A DNA stretch of 37,597 nt from Bacilli bacterium (lineage in GTDB: Bacteria > Bacillota_I > Bacilli_A > RF39 > UBA660), in assembly GCA_017418945.1 (NCBI GenBank), contig JAFOMI010000043.1, forward strand, positions 1 through 37,597, in the 5' to 3' direction. Below the pieces are notes generated by a model. That model was not told where the DNA came from, did not search any database, and saw nothing but the letters and a program-made list of their open reading frames with translations. Shown here one piece after another: positions 21,959 through 31,683 of the stretch. The position numbers and the translations under genes are program-made. The stretch's first letter is position 1, and each line of letters begins with the position of its first letter.

Positions 21959-24914
21959 TATTAAAAATATAATGAAAAAGATTATAAATTATATTAATGA
22001 GTATAAATTATATTCAATCATTAATTTAATTATATTTATAATAATTATTATTCTATTATTTAAAAAACTATTAGTAGGAATTCTTTTCTTAATTGTATTT
22101 GGAATTTTGAATGTAGTATTAATAAAAAGCGGAGGTTATGAAAAGATGTTAAAAAAGAATAAGGGAAAAGTAAATAAAGCAAAGGAAGATAGTGTAACTA
22201 TCAAAAAGAAGAAAAGAAGAAAAAGAAAAATATTTAAATGGTTATTAAATTTATTCTTATTATTCATATTATTATGTTTAATAGGAGGAGTAATATTCTC
22301 AATATATATTGTTGTTAATGCTCCTGATTTTAATCCAGATAACTTATATAGAGCAGAATCATCAATTATCTATGATAAAGATGGAAATCAAATTACTAAA
22401 ATAGGTATCGAAAAAAGAAAAAAAGTTACTTATAATGATTTACCACAAGTTTTAGTAGATGCTATAGTAGCAACTGAAGATTCTAGATATTATCAACATA
22501 ATGGTTTTGATTTACCAAGATTTACAAAAGCAGCTGTTGGTCAAATTATTAATAAATTAACTCATCATGGTAATGCCGGTGGTGGTTCTACAATATCAAT
22601 GCAAGTTGTTAAAAATAACTTCACTACTGTAGATCAAACAATTACAAGAAAATTTACAGATATTTATATATCTATATTTAAACTAGAAAAAAATTATACA
22701 AAAGAACAAATATTAGAATATTATGTTAATACTCCTTTCTTAGGAAATGGTTCTTATGGTGTTGAACAAGCATGTCAAAGTTACTTTGGAAAATCAGTAT
22801 CAGATATTAACTTATCTGAAGCATCTATAATTGCTGGTTTATTCCAAGCACCATCTGCATATGACCCATATAGATATCCTGAAGAAACTGAAAAAAGAAG
22901 AAATACAGTTTTATACTTAATGAGAATGCATGGATATATTACAAAAGAAGAAGAAGAAATGGCTAAAGCTATTCCAGTTAAGAGTTTATTAAGAACATCT
23001 AATCCAGAAGCTAATGGAAATGAATTCCAATCATTTATAGATATAGTTCTTGATGAAGTAGAAGAAAAAACTGGTAAGAGTCCATATACTACTGGTATGA
23101 AAATTTATACTACATTAGATACTGGTAAACAAAGAGTATTAAATGACATTATGAATGGTGTTACTTGGACTTGGAAAGATGATTTAATTCAAGCTGGTGT
23201 TGGTGTTCTAGATACTCAAACTGGTGCAATACTTGCAATTGGTGGAGGAAGAAATAGAACTGGTGAAAGACAATATAACTATGCTACTATGGTTAATAAA
23301 CAAATAGGATCTACTGCTAAACCACTATTTGATTATGCTCCAGCAATAGAATACAATAATTTCTGTGAATCAACTCCATATTATGATGCTCCATATACAT
23401 ATAGTAATGGTGCAGCATTAAAAAACTGGGATAATAGTTATATGGGTGTTATTTCATTAAAAGTAGCACTTGCTGAATCAAGAAATATACCTGCTGTTAA
23501 ATCATTCCAATATGTTGAAAATTCTAAAATAAAAGAATTTGTTACTAATTTAGGAATGACTCCTGAAATAGATTCTGAAGGAGTACTTCATGAAGCTCAC
23601 TCATTAGGAGCATTTACTGGTACTAATCCAGTACAACTTGCTGGTGCTTATGCAGCATTTGGTAATGGAGGATATTTCAATAAACCATATTCTGTTTCTA
23701 AAATAGAATACATTGATAATGGTAAAACTGTAAGTTTAAAAAGTAAAAAAGTTAGAGTTATGTCAGATGCTACAGCATATATGATTACAGATACTTTATT
23801 ATATGCAGTTGAAGGAACTGGTAATATTGGTGGTACTGTACCAGGAGTTAGATTAGCTGCTAAAACTGGTACTACAAACTTAGATTATGAAACAATTCAA
23901 AGATATAACTTCCCAAGTTATGCTGTTAACGATGTATGGACTGCTGGTTATACACCAGAAATTACAGTATCAATTTGGTATGGTTATGATAAATTAGTTG
24001 AAGGATATTATAATACAAACGGTGTTGAAAAGAATGCCTTATATAGACAAATAGTTGATTCTCTATCAAATAGAGATGCTAAACAAACATTTGATGTTCC
24101 AGATTCTGTAGTTAAAGTAACTGTAGAAAAAGAAACATTCCCTGTTTTATTACCAGGACCTAATACTCCTGATGATATGAAATTAACTGAATACTGTAAG
24201 AAAGGTACTGAACCTACTACAGCATCACAAAGATATAATAAAATTGATTCTCCAAAGAATCTAAAAATAAATGAAACTGATAATAAAGTAACATTAAGTT
24301 GGAGTGCTGTTTCAGAACCAGCTACTACAAGTTTAGATTACTTTAAGAAAATGAATAATGTATTATATGCACAACATATTGAAGAAATGTTTGCTAATAT
24401 GCAATCTGCAAATGGACCATTTGGTTATGCAATAATTGAAAAAAATAATAGAACAAATGAAACTAATCAAATAGGATTTACTACTGGAACAAGTTATTCA
24501 TTAACTAAAAAAACTTATGATACAACATATACTGTTAGAGCAATGTATCAAAATAATGGGATTACTCAAAGTTTAGATTCTAATGCAGTAACAGCAGGAG
24601 GAACTAGACCATATATTAATCCAAGTGATTATAAAATTAGCTTTGCAAGTGATTCAATTAATTTAACTGATGATAAAGCTGATTTAGTAATTAAGAAATA
24701 TTTAACTGTTACAGATAGTAATAACAATGATGTAACAAATAATTGTACATTTAAAATTACATCTTGTAATCCTTATCAAGAAGGTAAATGTGAAATTAAT
24801 AATGATAATGGAACTGTTTCATTAAATGGTACTGATACTTATAAAATAGCTGTTTCTATATCATTAGAAGGTGAAAACTTAGATACAGCAGTCGCAACAT
24901 TCTCTGCAAAATAA
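21942..24914 (+). CDS. ponA: Class A penicillin-binding protein (PBP1A type)
   Basis: Bifunctional peptidoglycan synthase of 990 aa. The glycosyltransferase domain (GT51, about 140-345) has the catalytic Glu179 in ATEDSRYYQHNGFD and GGGSTISMQVVKN. The transpeptidase domain has active Ser457 in STAK, S513-R-N515 and K641-T-G-T. Unlike standard PBP1, the signal anchor (about 98-125) is preceded by an extra pair of predicted membrane helices (about 23-40 and 43-62) and a very basic stretch KKKKRRKRK (88-96). The topology stays consistent: N-terminus inside, hairpin, then out. After about residue 760 come a fibronectin-III-like domain and a second Ig-like domain to the end. The ATG has AGGAG upstream and overlaps recU by 17 nt. 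Gly-rich or PASTA tails are absent. Confidence 0.95.
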   Translation: MKRKFDIKNIMKKIINYINEYKLYSIINLIIFIIIIILLFKKLLVGILFLIVFGILNVVLIKSGGYEKMLKKNKGKVNKAKEDSVTIKKKKRRKRKIFKWLLNLFLLFILLCLIGGVIFSIYIVVNAPDFNPDNLYRAESSIIYDKDGNQITKIGIEKRKKVTYNDLPQVLVDAIVATEDSRYYQHNGFDLPRFTKAAVGQIINKLTHHGNAGGGSTISMQVVKNNFTTVDQTITRKFTDIYISIFKLEKNYTKEQILEYYVNTPFLGNGSYGVEQACQSYFGKSVSDINLSEASIIAGLFQAPSAYDPYRYPEETEKRRNTVLYLMRMHGYITKEEEEMAKAIPVKSLLRTSNPEANGNEFQSFIDIVLDEVEEKTGKSPYTTGMKIYTTLDTGKQRVLNDIMNGVTWTWKDDLIQAGVGVLDTQTGAILAIGGGRNRTGERQYNYATMVNKQIGSTAKPLFDYAPAIEYNNFCESTPYYDAPYTYSNGAALKNWDNSYMGVISLKVALAESRNIPAVKSFQYVENSKIKEFVTNLGMTPEIDSEGVLHEAHSLGAFTGTNPVQLAGAYAAFGNGGYFNKPYSVSKIEYIDNGKTVSLKSKKVRVMSDATAYMITDTLLYAVEGTGNIGGTVPGVRLAAKTGTTNLDYETIQRYNFPSYAVNDVWTAGYTPEITVSIWYGYDKLVEGYYNTNGVEKNALYRQIVDSLSNRDAKQTFDVPDSVVKVTVEKETFPVLLPGPNTPDDMKLTEYCKKGTEPTTASQRYNKIDSPKNLKINETDNKVTLSWSAVSEPATTSLDYFKKMNNVLYAQHIEEMFANMQSANGPFGYAIIEKNNRTNETNQIGFTTGTSYSLTKKTYDTTYTVRAMYQNNGITQSLDSNAVTAGGTRPYINPSDYKISFASDSINLTDDKADLVIKKYLTVTDSNNNDVTNNCTFKITSCNPYQEGKCEINNDNGTVSLNGTDTYKIAVSISLEGENLDTAVATFSAK

Positions 24915-24941
24915 AAATAGAAGTTTAACTTCTATTTTTTT
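24915..24941. terminator. Bidirectional terminator between ponA and the 24932 gene
   Basis: Stem AAATAGAAGT / ACTTCTATTT (24915-24924 with 24928-24937), 3-nt loop, T run on plus and A/T tract on the other side, so it can serve both convergent transcripts. Confidence 0.8.
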
Positions 24942-25183
24942 GTGTTGTAATAATAATTAAATTCTGCAAGTTCTAATGATAATTTTTCTAAATCTTCATA
25001 ATCATTATTATCATTTAATATTTCATCTAATTCAAATAATAATTCTTCTATAGTTTTAGATTTATATTCTATATCATATCTATTTAATATATCTATTTGA
25101 TTATTAGATAAATATAATCTATCATTTATTTTATTCATACTCATATTTTTATGAGTTTCACTTACTATTCTATCTATATCCAT
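24932..25183 (-). CDS. Hypothetical acidic protein, 83 aa
   Basis: Unrecognised small acidic, helical protein with no membrane segment: Asp/Glu-rich second half (ELLFELDEILNDNNDYEDLE). It starts 1 nt after the stop of the PLP enzyme gene, so it is the last gene of a probable operon with the SDR and the methionine gamma-lyase-like gene. Its ribosome site is weak, suggesting translational coupling. It could be a partner of one of those enzymes, but nothing in the sequence shows this. Confidence 0.6.
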   Translation of the reverse strand: MDIDRIVSETHKNMSMNKINDRLYLSNNQIDILNRYDIEYKSKTIEELLFELDEILNDNNDYEDLEKLSLELAEFNYYYNTKK

Positions 25184-25184
25184 A

Positions 25185-26411
25185 TTATAAGCCTAATTCT
25201 TCTATTGCTCTTATTAAACCAAGTTTACCATATTCATAAGTTAAAGAACCTTGTTGATATGCTATATATGGAGGTCTAATAGGACCATCACAAGATAATT
25301 CAATTGAAGAACCTTGTGTAAAACTTCCACTTGCCATAATAACCTTATCGTCATATCCAGGCATATCCCATGGAACACAGTTTGCATTACTATCTATTGG
25401 AGAACCCTTTTGAATACCACTTACATATTTAATTAATTTATCACTATCATTAAAAATAATATTTTGTACTATATCTACTCTTTCATCATTATATTTAGGT
25501 TCAACATCAAAACCTAATTCTTCCATAACTTTACTAGTTAAAATTGCGGTTTTAATAGATGATGCTACTACTTGTGGTGCTAAGAATAAACCTTTTAAAA
25601 TATCCTTATTAATTCCAAGAGTAGGACCTACTTCCATTCCTTCTCCAGGAAGAGTTAATCTTTCTCCTGCTAAAGATACATATTTTTTCTTTCCAATTAT
25701 ATATGCACCATTAGGAGCAATACCAGCACCTAAATTCTTAATTAAAGAACCAACTGCTATATCAATATTACATTCAGTTATTTCTTTGTCGTTAACAAAT
25801 TCACAGTAGCAATTATCCACCATAATTATTATATCTTTATCAATACTTTTAATTAAATCACATACTTTAGATACTTTATCATAAGATATACTTTTTCTAG
25901 TAGAATATCCTTTTGATCTTTGAATTTCTATTACTTTAACTTTAGTATTTTTAATATATTTTTCTATTTTTTCATAATCAAAATCATCATTAACTAAATC
26001 TATTTGATCATAATTAATTCCAAAACTTTTTAGTGAACTATTATTATCTCTTATACCTATTACTTCATGTAATGTATCATATGGAAGACCTGAAATACTT
26101 AAAAGTAAATCTCCTGGTCTTAAAAGAGAAAATAACGCAACTGTTAAAGCATGAGATCCTGAAATAAATTGACTTCTAACAAGTGCACTTTCTACTTTAA
26201 AAATATCACAAAAAATACTTTCTATTTTATCTCTACCTAAATCATTATAACCATAACCTGTTGTAGTAGTAAAATGACTTTCAGAAAGATTATTCTTTTG
26301 AAAAGCATCCAATACTTTTTTAGAATTTAAAAAGCATATTTCATCAACTCTTTTAAATTCATTATCTAATTCTTTTTCACATTTATTAACTAATTCAACT
26401 ACATTAAGCAT
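25185..26411 (-). CDS. PLP-dependent methionine gamma-lyase family protein (aluminium-resistance type)
   Basis: Fold-type I PLP enzyme of 408 aa in the family annotated as aluminium resistance protein or cystathionine beta-lyase-like (YnbB type). It has TTGYGYNDLGRDKIE, the FISGSHAL cofactor-binding loop, the Asp in IIMVDNCYCEF and the Schiff-base Lys in GSLIKNLGAGIAP. The usual NPGGG after that Lys is NLGAG here. The exact reaction is not established for this subfamily; C-S lyase activity on sulfur amino acids is the general expectation. The ATG at 26411 overlaps the SDR stop (ATGCTTAA); an ATG four codons upstream is the alternative. Confidence 0.85.
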   Translation of the reverse strand: MLNVVELVNKCEKELDNEFKRVDEICFLNSKKVLDAFQKNNLSESHFTTTTGYGYNDLGRDKIESIFCDIFKVESALVRSQFISGSHALTVALFSLLRPGDLLLSISGLPYDTLHEVIGIRDNNSSLKSFGINYDQIDLVNDDFDYEKIEKYIKNTKVKVIEIQRSKGYSTRKSISYDKVSKVCDLIKSIDKDIIIMVDNCYCEFVNDKEITECNIDIAVGSLIKNLGAGIAPNGAYIIGKKKYVSLAGERLTLPGEGMEVGPTLGINKDILKGLFLAPQVVASSIKTAILTSKVMEELGFDVEPKYNDERVDIVQNIIFNDSDKLIKYVSGIQKGSPIDSNANCVPWDMPGYDDKVIMASGSFTQGSSIELSCDGPIRPPYIAYQQGSLTYEYGKLGLIRAIEELGL

Positions 26412-27117
26412 TTTCTCCACCATCCACTCTAATAATTGCATCATTTATATAAGTACAAATAGAAATATTATATATTGCATCAGCTATTTCAGAAGCTGTT
26501 GCAAATCTATTTAATTTAATCTTATCTAATTCTTTAGAAATAAATTCATTATCTAATTCTTTATTCATTTCAGTTTTTACCCATCCAGGACAAATAGCAT
26601 TAACTCTAATATTTGGTGCAAATTGTTTTGCTAAGTTATGAGTTAATGATATTACTCCTGCTTTAGAAGCATCATAATCAAGTGATTCTGGATAAACAGT
26701 ATCTAATCCGTTTGTACTAGAAACATTAATAATAACGCCTTTATTCATTATTTTAGAAGCATATTTAGATACTAAAAAAGTACCTATTAAATTAACCTCT
26801 AAAATTCTTCTAAAATTATCCACAGTCTTATCTTCAAAAGTAGTATCAATAGCAATTCCTGCATTATTAACAAGAACATCAATACTACCAAATTCATTTT
26901 TAATAATATTAGTCATATTTATAACTTCTTCTTCATTAGAAACATCTGCTTTTATCGATAAAGCTTTTACACCAAGTTTTTTAACCTCTTCTTCTAACAA
27001 TAATGCTTCTTCTTTTGAATTATTATAATTAATAACAACATCATATCCTTCTCTAGCATACTTTAAAATTGTAGCTCTCCCAATTCCTTTACTAGAACCT
27101 GTTACTAAAACTACCAT
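26404..27117 (-). CDS. SDR-family oxidoreductase (FabG-like)
   Basis: Classical short-chain dehydrogenase/reductase of 237 aa. It has the NAD(P) loop TGSSKGIG at the N-terminus, NNAG after beta-4, the catalytic Ser in INVSSTNG, the YDASK pair and the PGWVKTEM segment. FabG of fatty-acid synthesis is possible, but no other fab gene is near, and the operon link with a PLP enzyme does not favour it. Substrate unknown. The ATG follows a GGAAGTG ribosome site and an extended -10 promoter; the stop overlaps the start of the PLP enzyme gene. Confidence 0.9.
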   Translation of the reverse strand: MVVLVTGSSKGIGRATILKYAREGYDVVINYNNSKEEALLLEEEVKKLGVKALSIKADVSNEEEVINMTNIIKNEFGSIDVLVNNAGIAIDTTFEDKTVDNFRRILEVNLIGTFLVSKYASKIMNKGVIINVSSTNGLDTVYPESLDYDASKAGVISLTHNLAKQFAPNIRVNAICPGWVKTEMNKELDNEFISKELDKIKLNRFATASEIADAIYNISICTYINDAIIRVDGGENA

Positions 27118-27138
27118 AGAATCACTTCCTCAGGAATG

Positions 27139-27147
27139 ATTATAACA
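27139..27147 (-). promoter_or_regulatory. Extended -10 promoter of the SDR operon
   Basis: Minus-strand TGTTATAAT just after the phosphoketolase terminator, about 22 nt upstream of the SDR start codon. Confidence 0.5.
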
Positions 27148-27153
27148 CAAAAT

Positions 27154-27181
27154 AAAAAAGATAGATAATATTTATCTATCT
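27154..27181 (-). terminator. Terminator after phosphoketolase
   Basis: Stem AGATAGATAA / TTATCTATCT (27159-27168 with 27172-27181), 3-nt loop, T run on the minus strand; overlaps the TAG stop. Confidence 0.8.
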
Positions 27182-29485
27182 CCATTTAAAATCTTCTACT
27201 TCTTTTATATCAATACCTTCTTCTCTAATATAGGCTTGATGTTTTAAAAGCATATCATTACAGTAGTCAATTAATTTATCTTTTCCAAGTATATCTACAT
27301 ATTTTAGAGCATCTATGACTAAATGATATCTATCAAGTTCATTTTGCACTCTCATATCAAATGGTGTTGTTATTGTACCTTCTTCTAAATAACCATGAAC
27401 ATGCATATTTCTATTTTCTCTATTATAAGTTAATTCATGTATTAAATTAGGATATCCATGGAATGCGAATATTATTGGTTTATCCACAGTAAAAATATTA
27501 TTATATTCTATATCTGTTAATCCATGTGGATGTTTTTTATTAGATACAAGTTTCATTAAATCTACTACATTTACTACTCTAACTCTTATATCTAAATTAT
27601 CTTTTAATAATCTAGTAGCTGCGAATACTTCTAATGTTGGTGTATCACCTGACGCAACTAAAACAACATCTGGATTATCATCTGATGCCCATTTAATAAT
27701 ATCTAATCCTTTTTCACAAAGAGATAATGCTTCTTCTTTATTAAACCATTGCATTCTAGGATGTTTTGATGCTACTACTACATTTATATAGTTTTTTGTT
27801 TTTAATACATGATTCATTGTACTAATTAATGTATTAGTATCTGGTGGTAAATATATTCTTGTTATATCTGCTTTTTTAGTAACCATATGATTTAAGAATC
27901 CTGGATCTTGATGAGTATAACCATTATGATCTTGTTGCCATATATGTGATGTTAATAATATATTTAATGATGATATTTCTTTTCTCCAAGGTAGTTCCTT
28001 AGTTACTTTTAACCATTTGGCATGTTGTGAAGCCATTGAATCAATTATTCTAACAAATGCTTCATATGAACTAAATATTCCATGTCTTCCTGTTAATAAA
28101 TAGCCTTCAAGTAATCCTTCACAAACATGTTCTGATAAAACTGAATCAATAACTCTTCCGTTATTAGATAAATATTCATCATTTTTTATAACAGCATTAA
28201 ATTCTCTATCAGTAACTTCAAATACATGATTTAATCTATTAGATAAAGCCTCATCTGGACTGAAAATTCTAAAGTTTTCTGGGTTATTTTTAATAACATC
28301 TCTTAAATATTTGCCAAGTTCCATCATATCTTGTTTGATAACAGAACCAGGTGTATCAAAATCTATCATATATTCATCTAATCTTGGAAGCAACAAGTCT
28401 TTTCTAAGTAGTCCACCATTAGTATATTTGCTACTTCCCATTCTTTTTTCGCCTTTTGGAATTATTTCTTTAATATCATCTAATAGTTTTCCATCCTTAT
28501 CAAAAAACTCATCTATCTTATAACTTCTTAGCCAATTTTCAAGTGGAATTAAATTTTCTAAATGATCATTATCTACTAGTAAAGGTACTTGATGTGACCT
28601 AAATGAACCTTCTACTTCTTTTCCATCTACTATTTTAGGTCCAGTCCATCCTTTTTTAGTCTTTAATATTATCATAGGATATATTGGTCTATCACTACTT
28701 TTACTCTTTTTTATTTCTTTAATCTTTTTAACTACATAATCTAGTGCATCTGCCATTTTTTCATGCATTAAATCTATATTATCGCCTTCCACAATTATTG
28801 GTTCATAACCATAACCCTTAAATAAACTTATTAATTCATCTTTTGATATTCTAGATAATATAGTTGGATTACTAATTTTATATCCATTTAAATGAAGTAT
28901 TGGAAGAACTATTCCATCAGTATCTTTATTTAATATTTTATTTAAATGCCATGAAGTCGCAAGTGGACCTGTTTCTGCTTCTCCATCTCCTACTACGCAT
29001 GCCGCAATTAAATTAGGATTATCTAATACTGCACCAAAAGCATGAACAAGTGAATAACCAAGTTCTCCTCCTTCATGAATTGAACCTACATCTTCAGGTG
29101 CGCAGTGTGATGATATTCCACCAGGAAAAGAAAATTGTTTAAATAATCTTTTAAGTCCTTCTTTATCTTCAGTAACTAAAGGATATATTTCGCTATAACT
29201 TCCTTCTAAATAAGTATTAGAAACAAGAAAATTACCTCCATGTCCTGGACCTGATATATAAATCATATCTAAATCATATTTAGTTATAATTCTATTTAAA
29301 TGAGTATAAATAAAATTTTGTCCAGGTACTGTTCCAAAATGACCTACTATTTTCTTTTTAACATCATTAATTTCAAGAGGTCTTTCTAGTAATGGATTAT
29401 CTTTTAAATAAAGCTGCGCAACAGATAAATAATTAGCAGCATTAAAGTATCTATTTAAAAGATTTAATTCTTTTTTCTTAAGCAT
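27176..29485 (-). CDS. xfp: Phosphoketolase (xylulose-5-phosphate/fructose-6-phosphate)
   Basis: Thiamine-diphosphate enzyme that splits xylulose 5-phosphate (and often fructose 6-phosphate) with phosphate to acetyl phosphate and glyceraldehyde 3-phosphate (or erythrose 4-phosphate). The family blocks are clear: VGHFGTVPGQNF, GPGHGG, FSFPGGISSHCAPE, VGDGEAETGPLATSWH (ThDP/Mg site), GYTHQDPGF and FAFHGYPNLIH. Length 769 aa is slightly under the usual 790. It has its own promoter and terminator. It marks a heterofermentative or bifid-like sugar route yielding acetyl phosphate for ATP; an acetate kinase is not in the window. Confidence 0.96.
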   Translation of the reverse strand: MLKKKELNLLNRYFNAANYLSVAQLYLKDNPLLERPLEINDVKKKIVGHFGTVPGQNFIYTHLNRIITKYDLDMIYISGPGHGGNFLVSNTYLEGSYSEIYPLVTEDKEGLKRLFKQFSFPGGISSHCAPEDVGSIHEGGELGYSLVHAFGAVLDNPNLIAACVVGDGEAETGPLATSWHLNKILNKDTDGIVLPILHLNGYKISNPTILSRISKDELISLFKGYGYEPIIVEGDNIDLMHEKMADALDYVVKKIKEIKKSKSSDRPIYPMIILKTKKGWTGPKIVDGKEVEGSFRSHQVPLLVDNDHLENLIPLENWLRSYKIDEFFDKDGKLLDDIKEIIPKGEKRMGSSKYTNGGLLRKDLLLPRLDEYMIDFDTPGSVIKQDMMELGKYLRDVIKNNPENFRIFSPDEALSNRLNHVFEVTDREFNAVIKNDEYLSNNGRVIDSVLSEHVCEGLLEGYLLTGRHGIFSSYEAFVRIIDSMASQHAKWLKVTKELPWRKEISSLNILLTSHIWQQDHNGYTHQDPGFLNHMVTKKADITRIYLPPDTNTLISTMNHVLKTKNYINVVVASKHPRMQWFNKEEALSLCEKGLDIIKWASDDNPDVVLVASGDTPTLEVFAATRLLKDNLDIRVRVVNVVDLMKLVSNKKHPHGLTDIEYNNIFTVDKPIIFAFHGYPNLIHELTYNRENRNMHVHGYLEEGTITTPFDMRVQNELDRYHLVIDALKYVDILGKDKLIDYCNDMLLKHQAYIREEGIDIKEVEDFKWR

Positions 29486-29510
29486 ATATATCCCTTCCTA
29501 TTCTAATTAC

Positions 29511-29516
29511 ATTATA
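29511..29516 (-). promoter_or_regulatory. -10 box of the phosphoketolase gene
   Basis: Minus-strand TATAAT about 26 nt upstream of the start codon; the upstream region is almost pure A/T and no -35 can be picked out. Confidence 0.35.
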
Positions 29517-29552
29517 TAATAAAATATAAAATAAAAAAAGAAAAATTAAAAA

Positions 29553-29990
29553 CTATAAATACTTTTTTAATTCTTCAATTATATCTTTTTCAAACTTATA
29601 AAATTTCTTAGCGTATCTTAAATCTCTAAAAGATAAAGAATCTTTATAATTACTTATTTTTTGTTCCATATTAATGCTTCCCATGGAAATACCTTGTATT
29701 AATAAATCAGCCATATGAGAATCACTATTATCTGTTAAAACTTCTTTTTTAATACCCATATTTGCCATCATTTTAGCCATAAAACCTTCTTCTTCTAAAG
29801 ATACTTTATTCTTTAATAAAACCTTTTTAGAATGCTTTCTATAATTAATAAATTCTTTTAATATATAATCTAAAATATCCTTTATCTTATTATCTTTATT
29901 TTTTAGATCTTTCTTTAATTCTTTAATTGTAGATACACTCATATCACTATCTTGATATATATGTTTATATATTTCTATTTTTTCAACCAT
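29553..29990 (-). CDS. Hypothetical helical protein next to rubrerythrin, 145 aa
   Basis: Predicted to be a bundle of four or more helices, with no membrane segment or signal. Residues with metal-binding potential occur in SHMADLLIQGISMGSINMEQ, a pattern that recalls four-helix ferritin-like proteins with a DUF2383-like look, but the Glu/His set needed for a diiron site is not convincing. The ATG has AGGAGG upstream. It lies 56 nt after rubrerythrin, separated by a terminator. I cannot assign a function. Confidence 0.55.
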   Translation of the reverse strand: MVEKIEIYKHIYQDSDMSVSTIKELKKDLKNKDNKIKDILDYILKEFINYRKHSKKVLLKNKVSLEEEGFMAKMMANMGIKKEVLTDNSDSHMADLLIQGISMGSINMEQKISNYKDSLSFRDLRYAKKFYKFEKDIIEELKKYL

Positions 29991-30032
29991 AATATTCCTC
30001 CTAGTAATAGTATGGCTAAAAATTTAAAAAAT

Positions 30033-30064
30033 ATAAAAAAGAGTGATTAATAATTTTCACTCTT
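30033..30064 (-). terminator. Terminator after rubrerythrin
   Basis: Stem AAGAGTGA / TCACTCTT (30039-30046 with 30057-30064), 10-nt loop, six T residues on the minus strand; overlaps the stop codon. Confidence 0.7.
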
Positions 30065-30586
30065 AACCTCAAAATATGATTTTGGATGATTACATACAGG
30101 ACATACTTCTGGTGCATATTTACCAATTACTACATGTCCACAGTTTCTACAAATCCAAATGCATTCTTCATCTTTTGAGAATACTACTTTATCTTCAATA
30201 TTCTTTAATAATTTTCTAAATCTTTCTTCATGGTGTTTTTCTATTTCTCCAACTGCTCTAAATTTATAAGCAATTTGATTAAAGCCTTCTTCTTCTGCGA
30301 CTTTAGCAAATTCTTCATACATATCAGTCCATTCATAGTTTTCACCATCTGCTGCTGCCTTTAAATTTGTTACTGTATCTGGTACTCCTCCACCATTTAA
30401 TTCTTTAAACCACATTTTGGCATGTTCTTTTTCATTATTTGCAGTCTCTTCAAAAATAGCAGCTATTTGTTCATAACCATCTTTTTTTGCTTTACTAGCA
30501 AAAAATGTATACTTATTTCTTGCCTCAGATTCACCTGCAAATGCCTTAAGTAAATTTTCTTCTGTTCTAGAACCTTTTAATTCCAT
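30047..30586 (-). CDS. rbr: Rubrerythrin
   Basis: Cytoplasmic non-haem iron peroxidase that removes hydrogen peroxide in anaerobes. The N-terminal ferritin-like four-helix domain (about 1-140) has the diiron ligands in [20 protein letters not shown] and [10 protein letters not shown]. The C-terminal rubredoxin domain has two CxxC pairs (CRNC and CPVC). Length 179 aa is usual. The ATG has GAGGTGAT upstream. A promoter inside the end of the preceding gene and a terminator after it suggest it can be expressed alone, while the 26-nt gap also allows cotranscription with the upstream hydrolase. Confidence 0.97.
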   Translation of the reverse strand: MELKGSRTEENLLKAFAGESEARNKYTFFASKAKKDGYEQIAAIFEETANNEKEHAKMWFKELNGGGVPDTVTNLKAAADGENYEWTDMYEEFAKVAEEEGFNQIAYKFRAVGEIEKHHEERFRKLLKNIEDKVVFSKDEECIWICRNCGHVVIGKYAPEVCPVCNHPKSYFEVKSENY

Positions 30587-30604
30587 ATTATCACCTCTAT
30601 TTAA

Positions 30605-30633
30605 ATTATACTCTAAAAAAATGGATATTCAAA
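30605..30633 (-). promoter_or_regulatory. Possible promoter of rubrerythrin
   Basis: Minus-strand -35 TTTGAA (30628-30633, inside the preceding gene) and -10 TATAAT (30605-30610), 17-nt spacer. No PerR box is evident. Confidence 0.45.
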
Positions 30634-31680
30634 GTTTGTTTTTCCAATAACTTTAAATAAATCAATAGTCATTTCTCTAACAAGAGGATTTAACTCTTTT
30701 GATTGTTTAACTATATTTAAAATAAGTTCCTTTTTTACATTTATTTCTACTAAATCTTTAATTTCATTATTTTCCATTAATTTAAAGAATTCTTTTACAA
30801 ATAATTTTCTTTTTTCATCATCATATTTATCAAGCCATTTTTCAAAACCATTTTCAAAAACTTTAGAAGATCTACTTAATTTACTTTTTTCTAAATGGTC
30901 ATAACTTACTTGCCAAGTTGCTAAATCATGTGATAAAAGACCTATTTTATTTGATTTAACTACAATATAATTATTACTATGTCTAAGAAGAAGCCCTACT
31001 ATAGAATAGTTAGGTATTATATGAACAAATCTATCTTTTATCTTTTCATAAAATTTAGAATCTATTTGAGCTTTTCTTAATCCTTGACCATCATTACTGT
31101 ATATTTTAATTATTTTTCTTTTAACAAAATAGTTACAGAACATTGATGACACTAATGCCAAATTTCCACCCTTAGAATGTCCTCCTACTATTAAAGAACA
31201 ATTCTTTAATAAGAAATTTTTATCTAAATATTTCTTCGCAAGTACTTGTGCTTCTACTGGAAAATGATATGCCATCTTACAATCTTCTTTCCATCCACTT
31301 ACAAGACTATCTGTTCCTTCAAAAGCAACATAATATAGATTATTGTCAATTCCAAATGTTATCGCAGAAAACTGTGCTACATCAGTTCCTACATAAGTAT
31401 AATACATTAATTTAATATCTTTATATCTTCTTGTATCTTTAATTTTTTCAAATAATTTAACTCCATTTTTAATCGCAATAAATTCTTTTTTTCTAGGAAC
31501 ATATTTTTTTTCAAAAATTTTATATGCTTCTTCTATAGTAATATTATCTTTTGATTCTTTAACAATACCATTAAAATCTACATAGCTTAAAAGAGAAAAA
31601 ACTATATTATCAACTTCATTAAATTCTCTTTCTTGAAAAGTATAATCTTTAAAATAATCTACATAATCAAATACATTCAT
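30613..31680 (-). CDS. DUF2974 (Mbeg1-like) alpha/beta hydrolase
   Basis: Protein of 355 aa of the Mbeg1-like DUF2974 group: an N-terminal [21 protein letters not shown] block followed by an alpha/beta hydrolase core with the nucleophile elbow [11 protein letters not shown] (lipase-type GxSxG) and an FEGTDS strand-loop upstream. It has no signal peptide or membrane segment. Members are annotated as putative lipases or esterases, with unknown substrates. It starts 3 nt after the CmpB-like gene, so the two form an operon. The ATG has AAGG upstream. Confidence 0.85.
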   Translation of the reverse strand: MNVFDYVDYFKDYTFQEREFNEVDNIVFSLLSYVDFNGIVKESKDNITIEEAYKIFEKKYVPRKKEFIAIKNGVKLFEKIKDTRRYKDIKLMYYTYVGTDVAQFSAITFGIDNNLYYVAFEGTDSLVSGWKEDCKMAYHFPVEAQVLAKKYLDKNFLLKNCSLIVGGHSKGGNLALVSSMFCNYFVKRKIIKIYSNDGQGLRKAQIDSKFYEKIKDRFVHIIPNYSIVGLLLRHSNNYIVVKSNKIGLLSHDLATWQVSYDHLEKSKLSRSSKVFENGFEKWLDKYDDEKRKLFVKEFFKLMENNEIKDLVEINVKKELILNIVKQSKELNPLVREMTIDLFKVIGKTNFEYPFF

Positions 31681-31683
31681 ATT

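Noticed and set aside
28311-28523. Plus-strand frame of 70 codons
   Set aside because: Antisense to phosphoketolase.
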